Positions 1 to 7,505 of a DNA stretch of 64,000 nt are shown here, piece after piece (within the stretch, counting starts at the first letter, position 1; every line of letters begins with the position of its first letter). Under the pieces are notes generated by a model. That model was not told the DNA's origin, ran no database searches, and was given only the letters and a program-made list of their open reading frames with translations. The stretch covers positions 262,226 through 326,225 of the forward strand of contig CALABS010000036.1 in assembly GCA_937887565.1 (NCBI GenBank), given 5' to 3'. The DNA comes from an uncultured Rhodospirillaceae bacterium (GTDB taxonomy: Bacteria; Pseudomonadota; Alphaproteobacteria; Rhodospirillales; Magnetospirillaceae). The position numbers and the translations under genes were made by a program.

Positions 1-333
1 CAGGCCAATGGAGTTGTCGACCGCCCAGAGCACGGAACTGTCGATAGGGGCAATTGGTCGCGGGGCATAGGAAATGAAGTGCCACGCCCAGGGATAGGCG
101 GTCTTGAAGACCAAGATCGTCCATCCGCCCAGGATGACGGCAAGCCATATGTCGGAAGGCCGCCACCGGAAAGGGTCGGAAGCGGTCACAAGGCCGCGAA
201 ATCGCGGCAATGCCAGCAGCAGTGCGATCACGATCAGGCGCTGACAATAATCCACCAGCAGCCACGCATCCCCGCGTGGGACAGGCAGGAAATCCAAGAT
301 CCAATAGGAAAGGACGATCAAATAATCGAGCAT
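1..333 (-). CDS. Partial multi-pass membrane protein, runs off window start
   Basis: An open minus-strand frame begins with ATG at 331-333 and stays open to base 1, giving 111 residues without a stop. The translation is strongly hydrophobic and Trp-rich, starting MLDYLIVLSYWILDFLPV, with a second hydrophobic stretch around residues 34-43 and a third around 63-75, so it looks like the N-terminal part of an inner-membrane protein. No catalytic motif lies in the visible part. It follows the phage lysis genes on the same strand but a strong hairpin at 358-382 separates them, so it may be the first chromosomal gene past the phage cassette. A CPBP-type membrane protease is possible but cannot be shown from this fragment. 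Confidence 0.5.
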   Translation of the reverse strand, partial: MLDYLIVLSYWILDFLPVPRGDAWLLVDYCQRLIVIALLLALPRFRGLVTASDPFRWRPSDIWLAVILGGWTILVFKTAYPWAWHFISYAPRPIAPIDSSVLWAVDNSIGL

Positions 334-357
334 TTCCTGACTATGTGGGAAAGAGTG

Positions 358-382
358 GGCGGGCGCAATCGGTGCGCCCGCC
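358..382 (-). terminator. Perfect 10-bp hairpin after the phage lysis genes
   Basis: GGCGGGCGCA (358-367) and TGCGCCCGCC (373-382) form a perfect stem with a 5-base loop. It lies directly downstream of the last small phage gene on the minus strand. The following T-tract is poor, so termination is inferred from position and stem strength. Confidence 0.45.
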
Positions 383-388
383 GAAACT

Positions 389-559
389 TCACAACTGTCC
401 GCGCGTTCCTCCTTTCGGGGGCTGGTGGGGCGGAGGAGTCAAGGGCGGGCCCGATTCCGGAAGCGATCTGATGATGTCCTTGAGCCATTGCGGCAGTTTT
501 GGAGGATTGCTCTTGTCTCCATATTCGTCCAGAAGTCGCCTCCACTCCTCCTCTGTCAT
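389..559 (-). CDS. Small hypothetical phage protein at end of lysis operon
   Basis: This 56-residue protein begins MTEEEWRRLLDEYGDK and has a Pro-rich tail. Its ATG (557-559) overlaps the TGA of the preceding gene (556-558), which indicates translational coupling and fixes the start. It resembles no family I can name. Its acidic, helix-forming N-terminal half looks like real protein, unlike the Arg/Pro-rich shadow frames around it. As the last gene of the minus-strand lysis block, an accessory lysis or morphogenesis role is possible but unproven. Confidence 0.55.
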   Translation of the reverse strand: MTEEEWRRLLDEYGDKSNPPKLPQWLKDIIRSLPESGPPLTPPPHQPPKGGTRGQL

Positions 560-842
560 GTCGTTGGGTTTGAAGTGGCCGCCCCGCCACTCAGCTTGTG
601 CAATTCCGACTGCAAATGGGTGGCCTTGCCGGGATCGATCCTGTGGAAGCGGCCCAGCAGGTCGGCCACGTCGCCCCGGCCGCGCTCGCCCTCCCACTCG
701 GTGACGTTCTTCAGGAACGCCGCCGTCTTGGTCGGGTCGCTGTCGTTGACCAGTGCCTGGGCGTAGCGGTCGTGCTCGGCGGCGCCGTCCGCGTCGATGT
801 CGTGGCCGGGGAGCGGAACAGGTTTCTGATGGTGTCGAACAT
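556..842 (-). pseudogene. Small phage protein with a frameshift in a C-tract
   Basis: An ATG at 840-842 has a good ribosome binding site (AAAGGA eight bases upstream) and encodes MFDTIRNLFRSP before reading into an out-of-frame stop at 711. The continuation that looks real (HDIDADGAAEHDRYAQAL onward, to the stop at 556) is in the minus-one frame. The shift coincides with a run of four C on the coding strand (808-811 as G on the plus strand); five C would give one intact frame of about 95 residues. The downstream frame is coupled to the next gene by an ATGA overlap, which supports it. Either the gene carries a one-base deletion or the homopolymer is misread. Function unknown. Confidence 0.6.
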
Positions 843-914
843 GATGCACGTCCTTTGCTCGGGGGATGAAGAATCCCGGGCCGTCGGCGGCACCGGGAGG
901 AGAGAAGGGGGCGG

Positions 915-1391
915 TCAGCGGCCCCGCGCCTTGTCCTGGCTGCGCTTGACCACGCTGACCCCCACCACGCCGAGCGCGATGCCCCAGATGGGGCTGGTGT
1001 TGACCAGGGCGGTGATGATGGCGGGGGCCTGGGCGGGTTCGGCGACGATGGCCCAGGCGACGGCGGCCATGGTGGCGGTCCAGGTGACGGCGATGGCGTA
1101 GCCGAAGGTGGGGCGCCAGCGGCGCACGTACCAATCCTCGGACGCCACCTCGGCGCGCAGCGACTGGTTGACCTGGGCCAGGGCCTCGCGGGCCTGGGCG
1201 GTGTCCAGTTCGGTCATGCGTTCCAGGTGGCGGTTGGCCTCGGCGACCTGCTCGGGGGCGAGGGCTCCGTCCATGTCGGCGAGGACGCCGGCGGCCGCCT
1301 TGGCGGCCGGATGGTCGACCCCCGACAGGGCCGAGCCCACCGCCTTGACCAGCAGCGGCAGCCCGACCGAGGCGAGAAATGCGGGGATCAT
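915..1391 (-). CDS. Phage holin, GTA/3TM-holin-like
   Basis: This 158-residue protein starts MIPAFLASVGLPLLVKAVGS, has a charged alpha-helical middle, then WYVRRWRPTFGYAIAV followed by two hydrophobic segments (about residues 96-118 and 125-147). The WRP(T/F)xGY motif and topology match the three-TM holin family found in gene transfer agents and related prophages. It would permeabilise the inner membrane so that the adjacent cell wall hydrolase (1397-1831) reaches peptidoglycan. The five-base gap to that gene supports a lysis operon. Family assignment is from memory of the motif. Confidence 0.7.
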   Translation of the reverse strand: MIPAFLASVGLPLLVKAVGSALSGVDHPAAKAAAGVLADMDGALAPEQVAEANRHLERMTELDTAQAREALAQVNQSLRAEVASEDWYVRRWRPTFGYAIAVTWTATMAAVAWAIVAEPAQAPAIITALVNTSPIWGIALGVVGVSVVKRSQDKARGR

Positions 1392-1396
1392 GGTCG

Positions 1397-1831
1397 TCAC
1401 TCCACGTCGTTGTAGAACAGGTGGCGGCCGATCTCGGCCGAGGGCGCGCGGCCGCGCGCCCAGGGCGGCGAGACGCCGGCCGCGTGGTAGTGGGTGGCGC
1501 CGCCGGTGGCGTCCGCCAGCGCTCCGGCCACCGCCTCCTCGGCCACCCGCAGGCATTGACGGAAGGCGCGGTTGTCGGGGCCGACGGCCTCCAGCTTGGC
1601 GCGGTTGGGGTCGGCATCGTTCCAGCACGAGAACTGCCACGGACGGCGGCAGACCTCGGCGATGGTCGCGCCCCACCAGTAGCGGCCGCCATGGTCGCGG
1701 GCGCGACGGACGCGGTTGAGGATGACGGCCGCCACCGCCCGCTTGCCGGCCAGCGCCTCGCCGCGCGCCTCGCCCCAGATGGTGCGGGCAAGGACGTCGA
1801 GCTCGGCGTCATGGCTGTCGGGCGCGGTCAT
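1397..1831 (-). CDS. Cell wall hydrolase, SleB-like endolysin
   Basis: This 144-residue protein has the SleB/hydrolase_2 signature: LARTIWGEARGE near the N-terminus with the presumed catalytic Glu, VAAVILNRV, then PWQFSCW and a C-terminal THYHAAGVSPPWA. The family cleaves peptidoglycan glycan strands. There is no signal peptide, so export probably depends on the neighbouring holin. The ATG (1829-1831) overlaps the stop of the upstream gene (1828-1830). I assign it as the phage endolysin from its place between a membrane protein and a holin. Confidence 0.8.
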   Translation of the reverse strand: MTAPDSHDAELDVLARTIWGEARGEALAGKRAVAAVILNRVRRARDHGGRYWWGATIAEVCRRPWQFSCWNDADPNRAKLEAVGPDNRAFRQCLRVAEEAVAGALADATGGATHYHAAGVSPPWARGRAPSAEIGRHLFYNDVE

Positions 1832-2127
1832 GGCCGCACCCCGTTGACGGTGTCCAGCTTGGCCTCGATGCGCACCAGATGCTCGGTGAGGCGGCGCTCG
1901 ACGTCCTTGAGATAGCCGGTGGTGGCGTAGGACTTGGCCACCTCCAGCTTGTAGGCGGCCAGGTGCTCGCGGGCCTGCGCCATGCCGACCTCCAGCTTGT
2001 GGGCCATCTCGTCGAGGCGCGAATCGGCCTCGGCGCGCGAGCGCCAGATCAGCCAGAACAGCCCGCCCAGGGCGGGCAACTCGACGGCGGTCACCCACCA
2101 CATCAAATCCAGGGTCCAATGGTCCAT
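1828..2127 (-). CDS. Small membrane-anchored coiled-coil phage protein
   Basis: This 99-residue protein has one N-terminal membrane segment (about residues 8-28, LMWWVTAVELPALGGLFWLIW) followed by a charged helical region rich in Glu, Lys, Arg and Ala that should form a coiled coil. It is the first gene of a coupled lysis block (this gene, hydrolase, holin). Such proteins occur in the lysis modules of alphaproteobacterial prophages, where a spanin- or holin-partner role is plausible. That role is inferred from position only. Confidence 0.6.
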   Translation of the reverse strand: MDHWTLDLMWWVTAVELPALGGLFWLIWRSRAEADSRLDEMAHKLEVGMAQAREHLAAYKLEVAKSYATTGYLKDVERRLTEHLVRIEAKLDTVNGVRP

Positions 2128-2147
2128 GTCTCTCTCCTATAGGCATG

Positions 2148-2169
2148 AAAAAAGCGGCCCTCGGGCCGC
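2148..2169 (-). terminator. Intrinsic terminator after the muramidase gene
   Basis: Read on the minus strand, GCGGCCC and GGGCCGC form a 7-bp stem with a 2-base loop followed by six T. It lies 28 bases past the stop of the muramidase gene at 2197 and separates it from the lysis block. Confidence 0.8.
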
Positions 2170-2196
2170 TCGGGGGAAACGGGGACGGGAGCGGGG

Positions 2197-4287
2197 CTAC
2201 GCCAGCCCCAGCCCCTTGCCGAAGGCCGAGGTGAAGCTATCGGCGTCCTCGTCCTGCAGGACGCGACCGAAGGCGGCGGTGGTCTTGGGGCCGATCCAGT
2301 GGTCGACCTTGAGGTCGGCGCCCAGGCCGTTCAGGGTCTCCTGCAGCACGCCCGCCTCGACCTTGGGCGCCCGGGTGTCGGCGGGATCGCGGAACAGCGG
2401 GCCGAAGATTGCATGGGTCTGTTTTTCCAGCCCGTCCACATTGCCTGTCTTCCGGGCGTTGCGGGCGAAGGTGTTGAAGCGGCCCAGCGCCAGGGCGTTT
2501 TCCACCTTCGGCGCGCCGACGCGGCCGACGGCGTTCTTGAGCGCGAAGTCGGTCCTGGGGCCGTACTGGCCGTCCTCGAGCAGCGGCGCCTGCCTGGTGT
2601 AGGGGCCCCAGGCCTCGCTGCGCTTGGGCATGGGCTGCCGGCCCAGCATGTTGAGGCCGCGCTGCAGCCCCTTGACCGCGTCCACCACGCCGTCGAGCCC
2701 GGCGGCATCGGCCACCCTCTGGCCGATGCGGCCCGAGGCCTGGTAGAGGTCCTCGCCCTGGGGGGTGCGCGGCGGCGTCGGCTGTTCGGGGAGGACGACG
2801 CGGGCCACCGGCTCGACCGGCTTGCCGCCGTCATATGTCTGCTCGTCGTCGCCATAGACGTGGGTGTGCCAGTCCTGGACCTTCTCGTAGGCCAGAGCCT
2901 TCTGGGTATCGCCCGACCGCCAGCCGCGAAAGCCGGCCTGGGCGTGCCCGAGCACGTCCTTCATCTCGCCCTCGGTCCAGGCCTCCACCGGCTTGACCAA
3001 CGCGGCCTCGCCGGGATTGGCCAGCGGTGTGGCCGCCCTCTCGGCGATGGCGGTGGCGCGGCGGTCGATGGGCGCTTTTTGTTCCGTTGTTATCTCGGCC
3101 GCCGCCGCCGACTTGATGCCGACCAATTCCTTGGCGATGTCCAGGCCCTTCTGGCCGAGCGCGGCCCAATCGACGCCTTCCTTACCGTGGTCTCGCTCGG
3201 GGCCGGACAGGAGTTGCGCTTCGGGGGCCTGGAGCGCAGGATCGGACGGAAGGCCTTGCGGCGGCTGGGCACCGGAGAAGACGGCGGGATCTACCTTGGG
3301 CCATTCGCTCCGGGTGGGCCAGGGAGCGTTCACCGGCCCGCCGGGGGGCTTCACGGCACCGGAGAGAATGCGCCTTTCGATCGCTTCCGGGGAGGGAAAC
3401 TGCCCCGGAATGACCAGGCTTTGCCCCGTGCGGATGTGGTTGGGATCGGTGATGCCGTTGACCTTGGCGAGATCGGCCACTGAGACGCCGTGACGGGCGG
3501 CGATCTTGGACAGCGTGTCGCCCGGCTGGATGGTGGCGCCGCCATTGGCGGGCGCGGACGTCTTCGCCCCCTGGCGGGCCTGGACGGACTTGGCCCCACC
3601 GCCGCCCGGAGATCCGTGTTTCTTGTACTCATCTTTCAGGCTGGGATGGTTCGGATACTTGTCGGCGACGGCGCGGTAGGCCTCGGGGCTTTCCGGGTCG
3701 ATGCCAAGCATGGCCGCGCGGTTGCGGCGGATGCGGCCGAAGTTGCGGTGTTTGAACCCCGTGTCGCCGATCTTGCCGCCATGGAAATCCGATTGCTCGG
3801 CCATGGCCTTGGCGTCGCCGTCCTTGATCGCCTGCTTGAGGCTGGGGAAGTTCTTCAGGCTCCCATTGGCGTAATGGATGTCGAGCACGGCGGTCTTCTG
3901 ACCGTCAGTCAGCTTGTTCCAATCCGCCTCGCCGATCTCGCCCTTGATCTTGCCGATCCGGGTGTTGATCTCGGCGTCGAGGCGGCGACGGTTTTCCGAC
4001 TCGGGGAGGGACAGAGGGCTTCTGCCCTTGTCGCTCTGCAATTCCTTATTCGACAGCCCCCTGGCCCGCTTGAACTCGGCCTTTTTCTCGGCCTCGGTCG
4101 CCGCGCGCAATTCACCGGAATGTGGGTCAAGGATTTCGAACGGTATGGCGACGAACGATTTCTCGTCATCGACAAGGAAGCCGGTGCCGACGGTCAGCTT
4201 GCCCTTGGTATCCTTGTACGGAGCGAATTCCGTGCCTTCGCTATCGGTGATGTGCTTGCGCATGCGCTGCGAAAGTTTGTTATCCAT
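2197..4287 (-). CDS. T4-type muramidase with LysM and shared peptidoglycan-binding trunk
   Basis: This 696-residue protein starts at ATG 4285-4287, preceded by AGGAG. Residues 1-200 are a GH24 lysozyme: E17, D26 and T32 have exactly the spacing of the T4 lysozyme triad (E11, D20, T26) within SEG, YKDTKG and LTVGTG. A LysM domain follows (IQPGDTLSKIAARHG to TGQSLVIPG). The C-terminal part contains HVYGDDEQTYDGGKPVEP, YGPRTDFAL and WIGPKTTAAFGRVLQ, which is the same trunk found in the proteins at 16338-17765 and 18769-20205 and includes two peptidoglycan-binding-like repeats. There is no signal peptide. Likely roles are a virion-associated or late lysin, or a toxin delivered to the periplasm. 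The divergent array at 4323-6296 starts 35 bases away. Confidence 0.85.
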   Translation of the reverse strand: MDNKLSQRMRKHITDSEGTEFAPYKDTKGKLTVGTGFLVDDEKSFVAIPFEILDPHSGELRAATEAEKKAEFKRARGLSNKELQSDKGRSPLSLPESENRRRLDAEINTRIGKIKGEIGEADWNKLTDGQKTAVLDIHYANGSLKNFPSLKQAIKDGDAKAMAEQSDFHGGKIGDTGFKHRNFGRIRRNRAAMLGIDPESPEAYRAVADKYPNHPSLKDEYKKHGSPGGGGAKSVQARQGAKTSAPANGGATIQPGDTLSKIAARHGVSVADLAKVNGITDPNHIRTGQSLVIPGQFPSPEAIERRILSGAVKPPGGPVNAPWPTRSEWPKVDPAVFSGAQPPQGLPSDPALQAPEAQLLSGPERDHGKEGVDWAALGQKGLDIAKELVGIKSAAAAEITTEQKAPIDRRATAIAERAATPLANPGEAALVKPVEAWTEGEMKDVLGHAQAGFRGWRSGDTQKALAYEKVQDWHTHVYGDDEQTYDGGKPVEPVARVVLPEQPTPPRTPQGEDLYQASGRIGQRVADAAGLDGVVDAVKGLQRGLNMLGRQPMPKRSEAWGPYTRQAPLLEDGQYGPRTDFALKNAVGRVGAPKVENALALGRFNTFARNARKTGNVDGLEKQTHAIFGPLFRDPADTRAPKVEAGVLQETLNGLGADLKVDHWIGPKTTAAFGRVLQDEDADSFTSAFGKGLGLA

Positions 4288-4322
4288 GGTATTCTCCTGA
4301 TGGTCGTCTGAGGGGTTGGAAA

Positions 4323-4892
4323 ATGCGATTTCTTGCGGTGCTGTTGGCGGTGTTTCTGGTTGCCGCCGGTCAACCGGCGTGGGCCTGGACAGAGACCCAG
4401 CCGGGTGATGAGGAATGGCCGGAAATTCCCGACCGAATGGGGATGAAGGCATTCCTGGGGACCTGGTTTCCCGAGTGCGACAATGGTGCCTTTCACGAAA
4501 ATGGCGCCATGACCGTGCACGAGGGGGGACGGATCGGTTACAAGGCACGGGAGCCCTATCTTCCCACCCGCTATCGGGTGATCGAAGAAGCCCCCCATTA
4601 CGTCGTCACATTGGTTCGGGCTTCGGATGGGGGCCTTCGCTTCTGGGCCTTCCGGCCCTTGGGCAAATCATTCCGCCCCCGCGGTTGGACCGAGATGACC
4701 TCCATCGGCATCAACGAATGTCGGGTCTATGGCGATGACGCGCGCAAGCAGGCGATCTGGAACTTCAGCGAGGCCGAACTGGTTGAATTCTGGAAGACCA
4801 ACAAGTTCTGCCATCCCGCCTTGACGAAAAAGGTCGAGGGCGGATCGTACTGGGGTGGCCGGTGGGGGCAGGCATGTCGTTTCGGACGTTGA
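4323..4892 (+). CDS. Secreted protein, copy 1 of a four-member tandem family
   Basis: This 189-residue protein has a clear signal peptide (MRFLAVLLAVFLVAAGQPAWA) with cleavage after AWA. The mature part begins with ETQPGDEEWPEIP and contains four to five Cys conserved in copies 2 and 3, suggesting periplasmic disulfides. Conserved blocks include YRVIEE, FWAFRPLGKS, RPRGWTEMT and FWKTNKFCHP. I do not recognise the family. It is divergent from the muramidase gene with 35 bases between start codons. A periplasmic muramidase inhibitor, acting as immunity or superinfection-exclusion factor, is the most economical guess. Its last 19 bases overlap the start of copy 2. Confidence 0.75.
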   Translation: MRFLAVLLAVFLVAAGQPAWAWTETQPGDEEWPEIPDRMGMKAFLGTWFPECDNGAFHENGAMTVHEGGRIGYKAREPYLPTRYRVIEEAPHYVVTLVRASDGGLRFWAFRPLGKSFRPRGWTEMTSIGINECRVYGDDARKQAIWNFSEAELVEFWKTNKFCHPALTKKVEGGSYWGGRWGQACRFGR

Positions 4893-5449
4893 TGGCCGGA
4901 TTTGTGGCGGTGTTTCTTCTTGCCGCCAGTCAACCGGCCTGGGCCTACAGGGAGACCCAGCCAGGTGACGAGGAATGGCCGGAAATTCCCGGCCGAATGG
5001 GGATGAAAGCCTTCCTGGGGACGTGGTCGCCCGAGTGCGACAATGGTGCGGTCCAAAAGGCAGGCAAGATGACCGTCCTCGAGGGAGGTCAATTCAGCTA
5101 TGACAAAGAAACGGTGATGCCGCTGCGTTACCGTGTCATCGAGGAAACGCCCCATTACGTGGTGACGCTTGTCCAATACTCCGGCGGTTATCTGGATTTC
5201 TGGGCCTTCCGGCCCTTGGGCAAGTCCTACCGCCCTCGCGGCTGGACCGAAATGACAACCATCGGCATAGATGAATGCCCAATCTATGGCGACGAAGCGC
5301 GCAAGCAGGCGATCTGGGATTTCAGCGACACCGAATTGGTCGAGTTTTGGAAGACCAATAAGTTCTGCCATCCCTCCTTGACTGAAAAGGCGAGGATCAG
5401 CCCGTACTGGGGCGGTGACTGGGGGCAGGCGTGCTACTACGCCCGTTGA
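4874..5449 (+). CDS. Secreted protein, copy 2 of tandem family
   Basis: This protein (191 residues from ATG 4874; a GTG at 4862 is an alternative) has a signal peptide MSFRTLMAGFVAVFLLAASQ ending in AWA and the same mature fold as copy 1. The central segment differs (QFSYDKETVMPLRYRVIEE instead of the KAREPYLP stretch), so copies have diverged in one patch while flanks stay nearly identical. The 19-base overlap with copy 1 implies translational coupling. The family is unknown; the role is proposed with copy 1. Confidence 0.75.
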   Translation: MSFRTLMAGFVAVFLLAASQPAWAYRETQPGDEEWPEIPGRMGMKAFLGTWSPECDNGAVQKAGKMTVLEGGQFSYDKETVMPLRYRVIEETPHYVVTLVQYSGGYLDFWAFRPLGKSYRPRGWTEMTTIGIDECPIYGDEARKQAIWDFSDTELVEFWKTNKFCHPSLTEKARISPYWGGDWGQACYYAR

Positions 5450-6009
5450 TTTTGGCTCTCGCCGCGGTGTTTCTGGTTGCCGCCGGTCAACCGGCCTGGG
5501 CCTATTTGGAGACCCAGCCGGGTGATGAGGAATGGCCGGAAATTCCTGGCCGGAACGGGATGAAGGCATTCCTGAACACCTGGTCACCCCAGTGCGATCA
5601 CGGTGCGTACCAAGAGAACGGCGACATGACCGTGCATGAGGGCGGGCGGATTACCTATAAGGCGCGGGAGCCTTATCTTCCGACCGGCTATCGGGTGATC
5701 GAGGAAACGCCGTATTACGTTGTGACATTGGTACGGACGCCCGAGGGCGACATCTATTTCTGGGCCTTCCGCCCCTTGGGCAAATCGTTCCGACCCCGCG
5801 GCTGGACCGAAATGACCACCATCGGCATCAATGAGTGCTTGGTCTACGGCGACGAGGCGCGCAAGCAGGAGATCTGGAATTTCAGCGACGCTGAATTGAC
5901 CACGTTTTGGAAAACTAACAAATTCTGCCACCCAACCCTGACTGAGAAGTCATGGAGCAGCCCGTATTGGGGTGGTCGTTGGTATCAGCCATGCTATTAC
6001 GCACGATGA
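5431..6009 (+). CDS. Secreted protein, copy 3 of tandem family
   Basis: This 192-residue protein starts at GTG 5431, again overlapping the previous copy by 19 bases. It has a signal peptide (MLLRPLILALAAVFLVAAG, then QPAWA) and the conserved mature blocks ETQPGDEEWPEIP, VIEETPYYVVTLV and FWKTNKFCHP. The central patch resembles copy 1 (KAREPYLP) rather than copy 2, so the array may be diversifying by recombination between units. Confidence 0.75.
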   Translation: MLLRPLILALAAVFLVAAGQPAWAYLETQPGDEEWPEIPGRNGMKAFLNTWSPQCDHGAYQENGDMTVHEGGRITYKAREPYLPTGYRVIEETPYYVVTLVRTPEGDIYFWAFRPLGKSFRPRGWTEMTTIGINECLVYGDEARKQEIWNFSDAELTTFWKTNKFCHPTLTEKSWSSPYWGGRWYQPCYYAR

Positions 6010-6296
6010 TGTCCGGATTTGTGGCGGTGTTTCTTGTTGCCGTCGGTCAACCGGCCTGGGCCTATTTGGAGACCCAGCCGGGTGATGAGGAATGGCCGGA
6101 AATTCCCGGCCGAATGGGGATGAAAGCCTTCCTGGGGACGTGGTCGCCCGAGTGCGACGATGGTGCGGTCCAAAAAGCAGGCAAGATGACCGTCCTCGAG
6201 GGCATCAACAACCGTATCAAGGTCATCAAGCGCATGGCCTACGGCTACCGCGACGACGCCTACTTCTTCCTCAAAATCCGGGCCGCTTTCCCCTGA
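5991..6296 (+). pseudogene. Copy 4 of tandem family, truncated by fusion to a transposase tail
   Basis: Copy 4 begins at ATG 5991 with the usual 19-base overlap to copy 3, keeps the signal peptide and first half (through KMTVLEG, matching copy 2), then changes abruptly at about 6203 into NNRIKVIKRMAYGYRDDAYF, the conserved C-terminus of ISL3-family transposases. The chimeric frame stops at 6296. The second half of the secreted domain, with the FWAFRPLGKS and NKFCHP blocks, is missing, so it is probably non-functional. Confidence 0.8.
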
Positions 6297-6851
6297 GTTC
6301 CGTGATGAACCAAAAAAAGAGGCCGCCTCATTGCGACCTCTTGTTGCGGCACCAACAGGATTATTGGCTAACGGATAGTTATCACTCTGTCTGGCCCAGT
6401 TCCTTTGAAGACAAGAGTAACCGGAAAAAAATTTTTTCTGGTCCTCACACGCTCGTTGAAAAGCCGCTTGTTCTCCGACAATGCCGCATGGATTCAACGT
6501 AGCTTCAATTAGCCGAGATATAACCACACGATCTTCCAGCACAACTGCGTTGAACGCGAAAGCCTCACAATATTCAAACAACGGGCAATAAGCCAACTTG
6601 GGGACAAACTTCGGTATTCGGCACGCTGGGTTTTGAGAAGAGACGTGCTCTCCTTGACACAAGCTTTCCATAGCATCGTCTGGAATAGCTAATTTTTGCC
6701 GGATGGCGGCCTCTCGGATGGAACCACCCCAGTCGTGCCAATAGCCGAGATAAACGAAAAGCCCTCCCCACGCCAAAAGCAGACCGCCCACGAGGATTGC
6801 CAATGCCCGCACAATCCACCGTGCTTTGGCCCAAAGAGCGGTTCTCACCAT
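5997..6851 (-). pseudogene. Membrane-anchored Cys-rich protein with rearranged C-terminus
   Basis: The ATG at 6849-6851 opens a frame with one N-terminal membrane segment (residues 14-35, VRALAILVGGLLLAWGGLFV) and a Cys-rich extracytoplasmic region (CRIPKFVPKLAYCPLFEYC, then NPCGI, RACED, YSCLQ). After about residue 180 the frame crosses the ISL3 remnant and runs antisense to copy 4 of the tandem family, with biased shadow composition, so the native C-terminus is probably lost. The front half is less GC-rich than its neighbours, which suggests transfer. It could be another partner gene of a lost lysin module, but that is speculation. Confidence 0.5.
6204..6296 (+). mobile_element. ISL3-family transposase C-terminal remnant
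   Basis: The last 30 residues of the chimeric frame match the C-terminal hallmark of ISL3/IS204 transposases: NN(K/R)IKVIKR, AYG and YF.LK. Only this tail remains. No inverted repeats or target duplication could be recognised. Confidence 0.7.
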
Positions 6852-7001
6852 GGAAATTTCCTTCGGCTCCGGTTCGGCAAGCGTGCAACCGGAGTGAGCA
6901 CCCGTCAAGCGCCACCGTACGTCGCCCTATTCCGCCTGCTTGACCATTCGGTCGTCGCTCGGGGTGAGCGGGGGGCGGGGCCAGGGACATTCCGGATGAC
7001 G

Positions 7002-7034
7002 GCCGCCCGCCCGCCGGAACGGCGGGCGGGCGGC
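7002..7034 (-). terminator. Perfect 14-bp hairpin after internal virion-like gene
   Basis: GCCGCCCGCCCGCC (7002-7015) and its complement (7021-7034) form a perfect stem with a 5-base loop, six bases past the stop of the gene at 7040. There is no T-tract, so termination is inferred. Confidence 0.5.
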
Positions 7035-7039
7035 GCGGG

Positions 7040-7477
7040 CTACTTGGTGATCCAGGGCTTCAGGATGCTCATGCCCTGGCCGATGGTCTGCAGGCCCTGG
7101 GCCAGGCCGGCGGCGGACGATCCGCCGGACTGGCCCGCCGACTGGGCCTCGTGCCGCAGGCTGGCGTCGGCGTAGGAATCGGCGATGCCCTGCTGGGCGT
7201 TGCGGGCCATGCCCTGCATCAGGGCCTGGCCGGACCCGCCGGCGAAGCCGACGCCGCCGGCGGCCAGCGCCGCCCGGGACGAGGCGAGCTGGCGCTTGAG
7301 CAGATCCTGCTGCCGCTTCGTCTGCTGCTCGTGCTGCTGCCACAGCATCTTGTTCTGCACCTCCGCCTGCTGCGCCTGGGCCTTGGCGTTGCCCCGGGCC
7401 TGCTGGTCCTGGGCGGCCAGGCCGGCAAGGCCGGAGGCGGCGTTCACTGCCAACATGACTTCTTCGAATCCACCCAT
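7040..7477 (-). CDS. Phage internal virion-like protein (gp14-type)
   Basis: This 145-residue protein begins MGGFEEVMLAVNAASGLAGL, has a long Gln/Ala-rich helical segment (AKAQAQQAEVQNKMLWQQHE) and a C-terminal GMARNAQQGIADSYADASL. This layout is typical of the small internal or ejection protein of short-tailed phages, comparable to T7 gp14, usually encoded near terminase or tail genes. It lies 28 bases downstream of the large terminase gene on the same strand. Assignment is by composition and context, not by a diagnostic motif. Confidence 0.6.
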   Translation of the reverse strand: MGGFEEVMLAVNAASGLAGLAAQDQQARGNAKAQAQQAEVQNKMLWQQHEQQTKRQQDLLKRQLASSRAALAAGGVGFAGGSGQALMQGMARNAQQGIADSYADASLRHEAQSAGQSGGSSAAGLAQGLQTIGQGMSILKPWITK

Positions 7478-7505
7478 GACGAAACTCCTTTCCTTGTCTG
7501 GTCGG

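Noticed and set aside
556..842. Programmed minus-one ribosomal frameshift
   Set aside because: The bases around the C4 tract do not form an X-XXY-YYZ slippery heptamer, and a single added C restores the frame, so mutation or read error is simpler.
2197..4548. 783-residue frame extending the muramidase upstream
   Set aside because: The extra 87 residues are antisense to the first secreted array gene, have shadow composition and no ribosome binding site; ATG 4285-4287 has AGGAG and begins the lysozyme domain.
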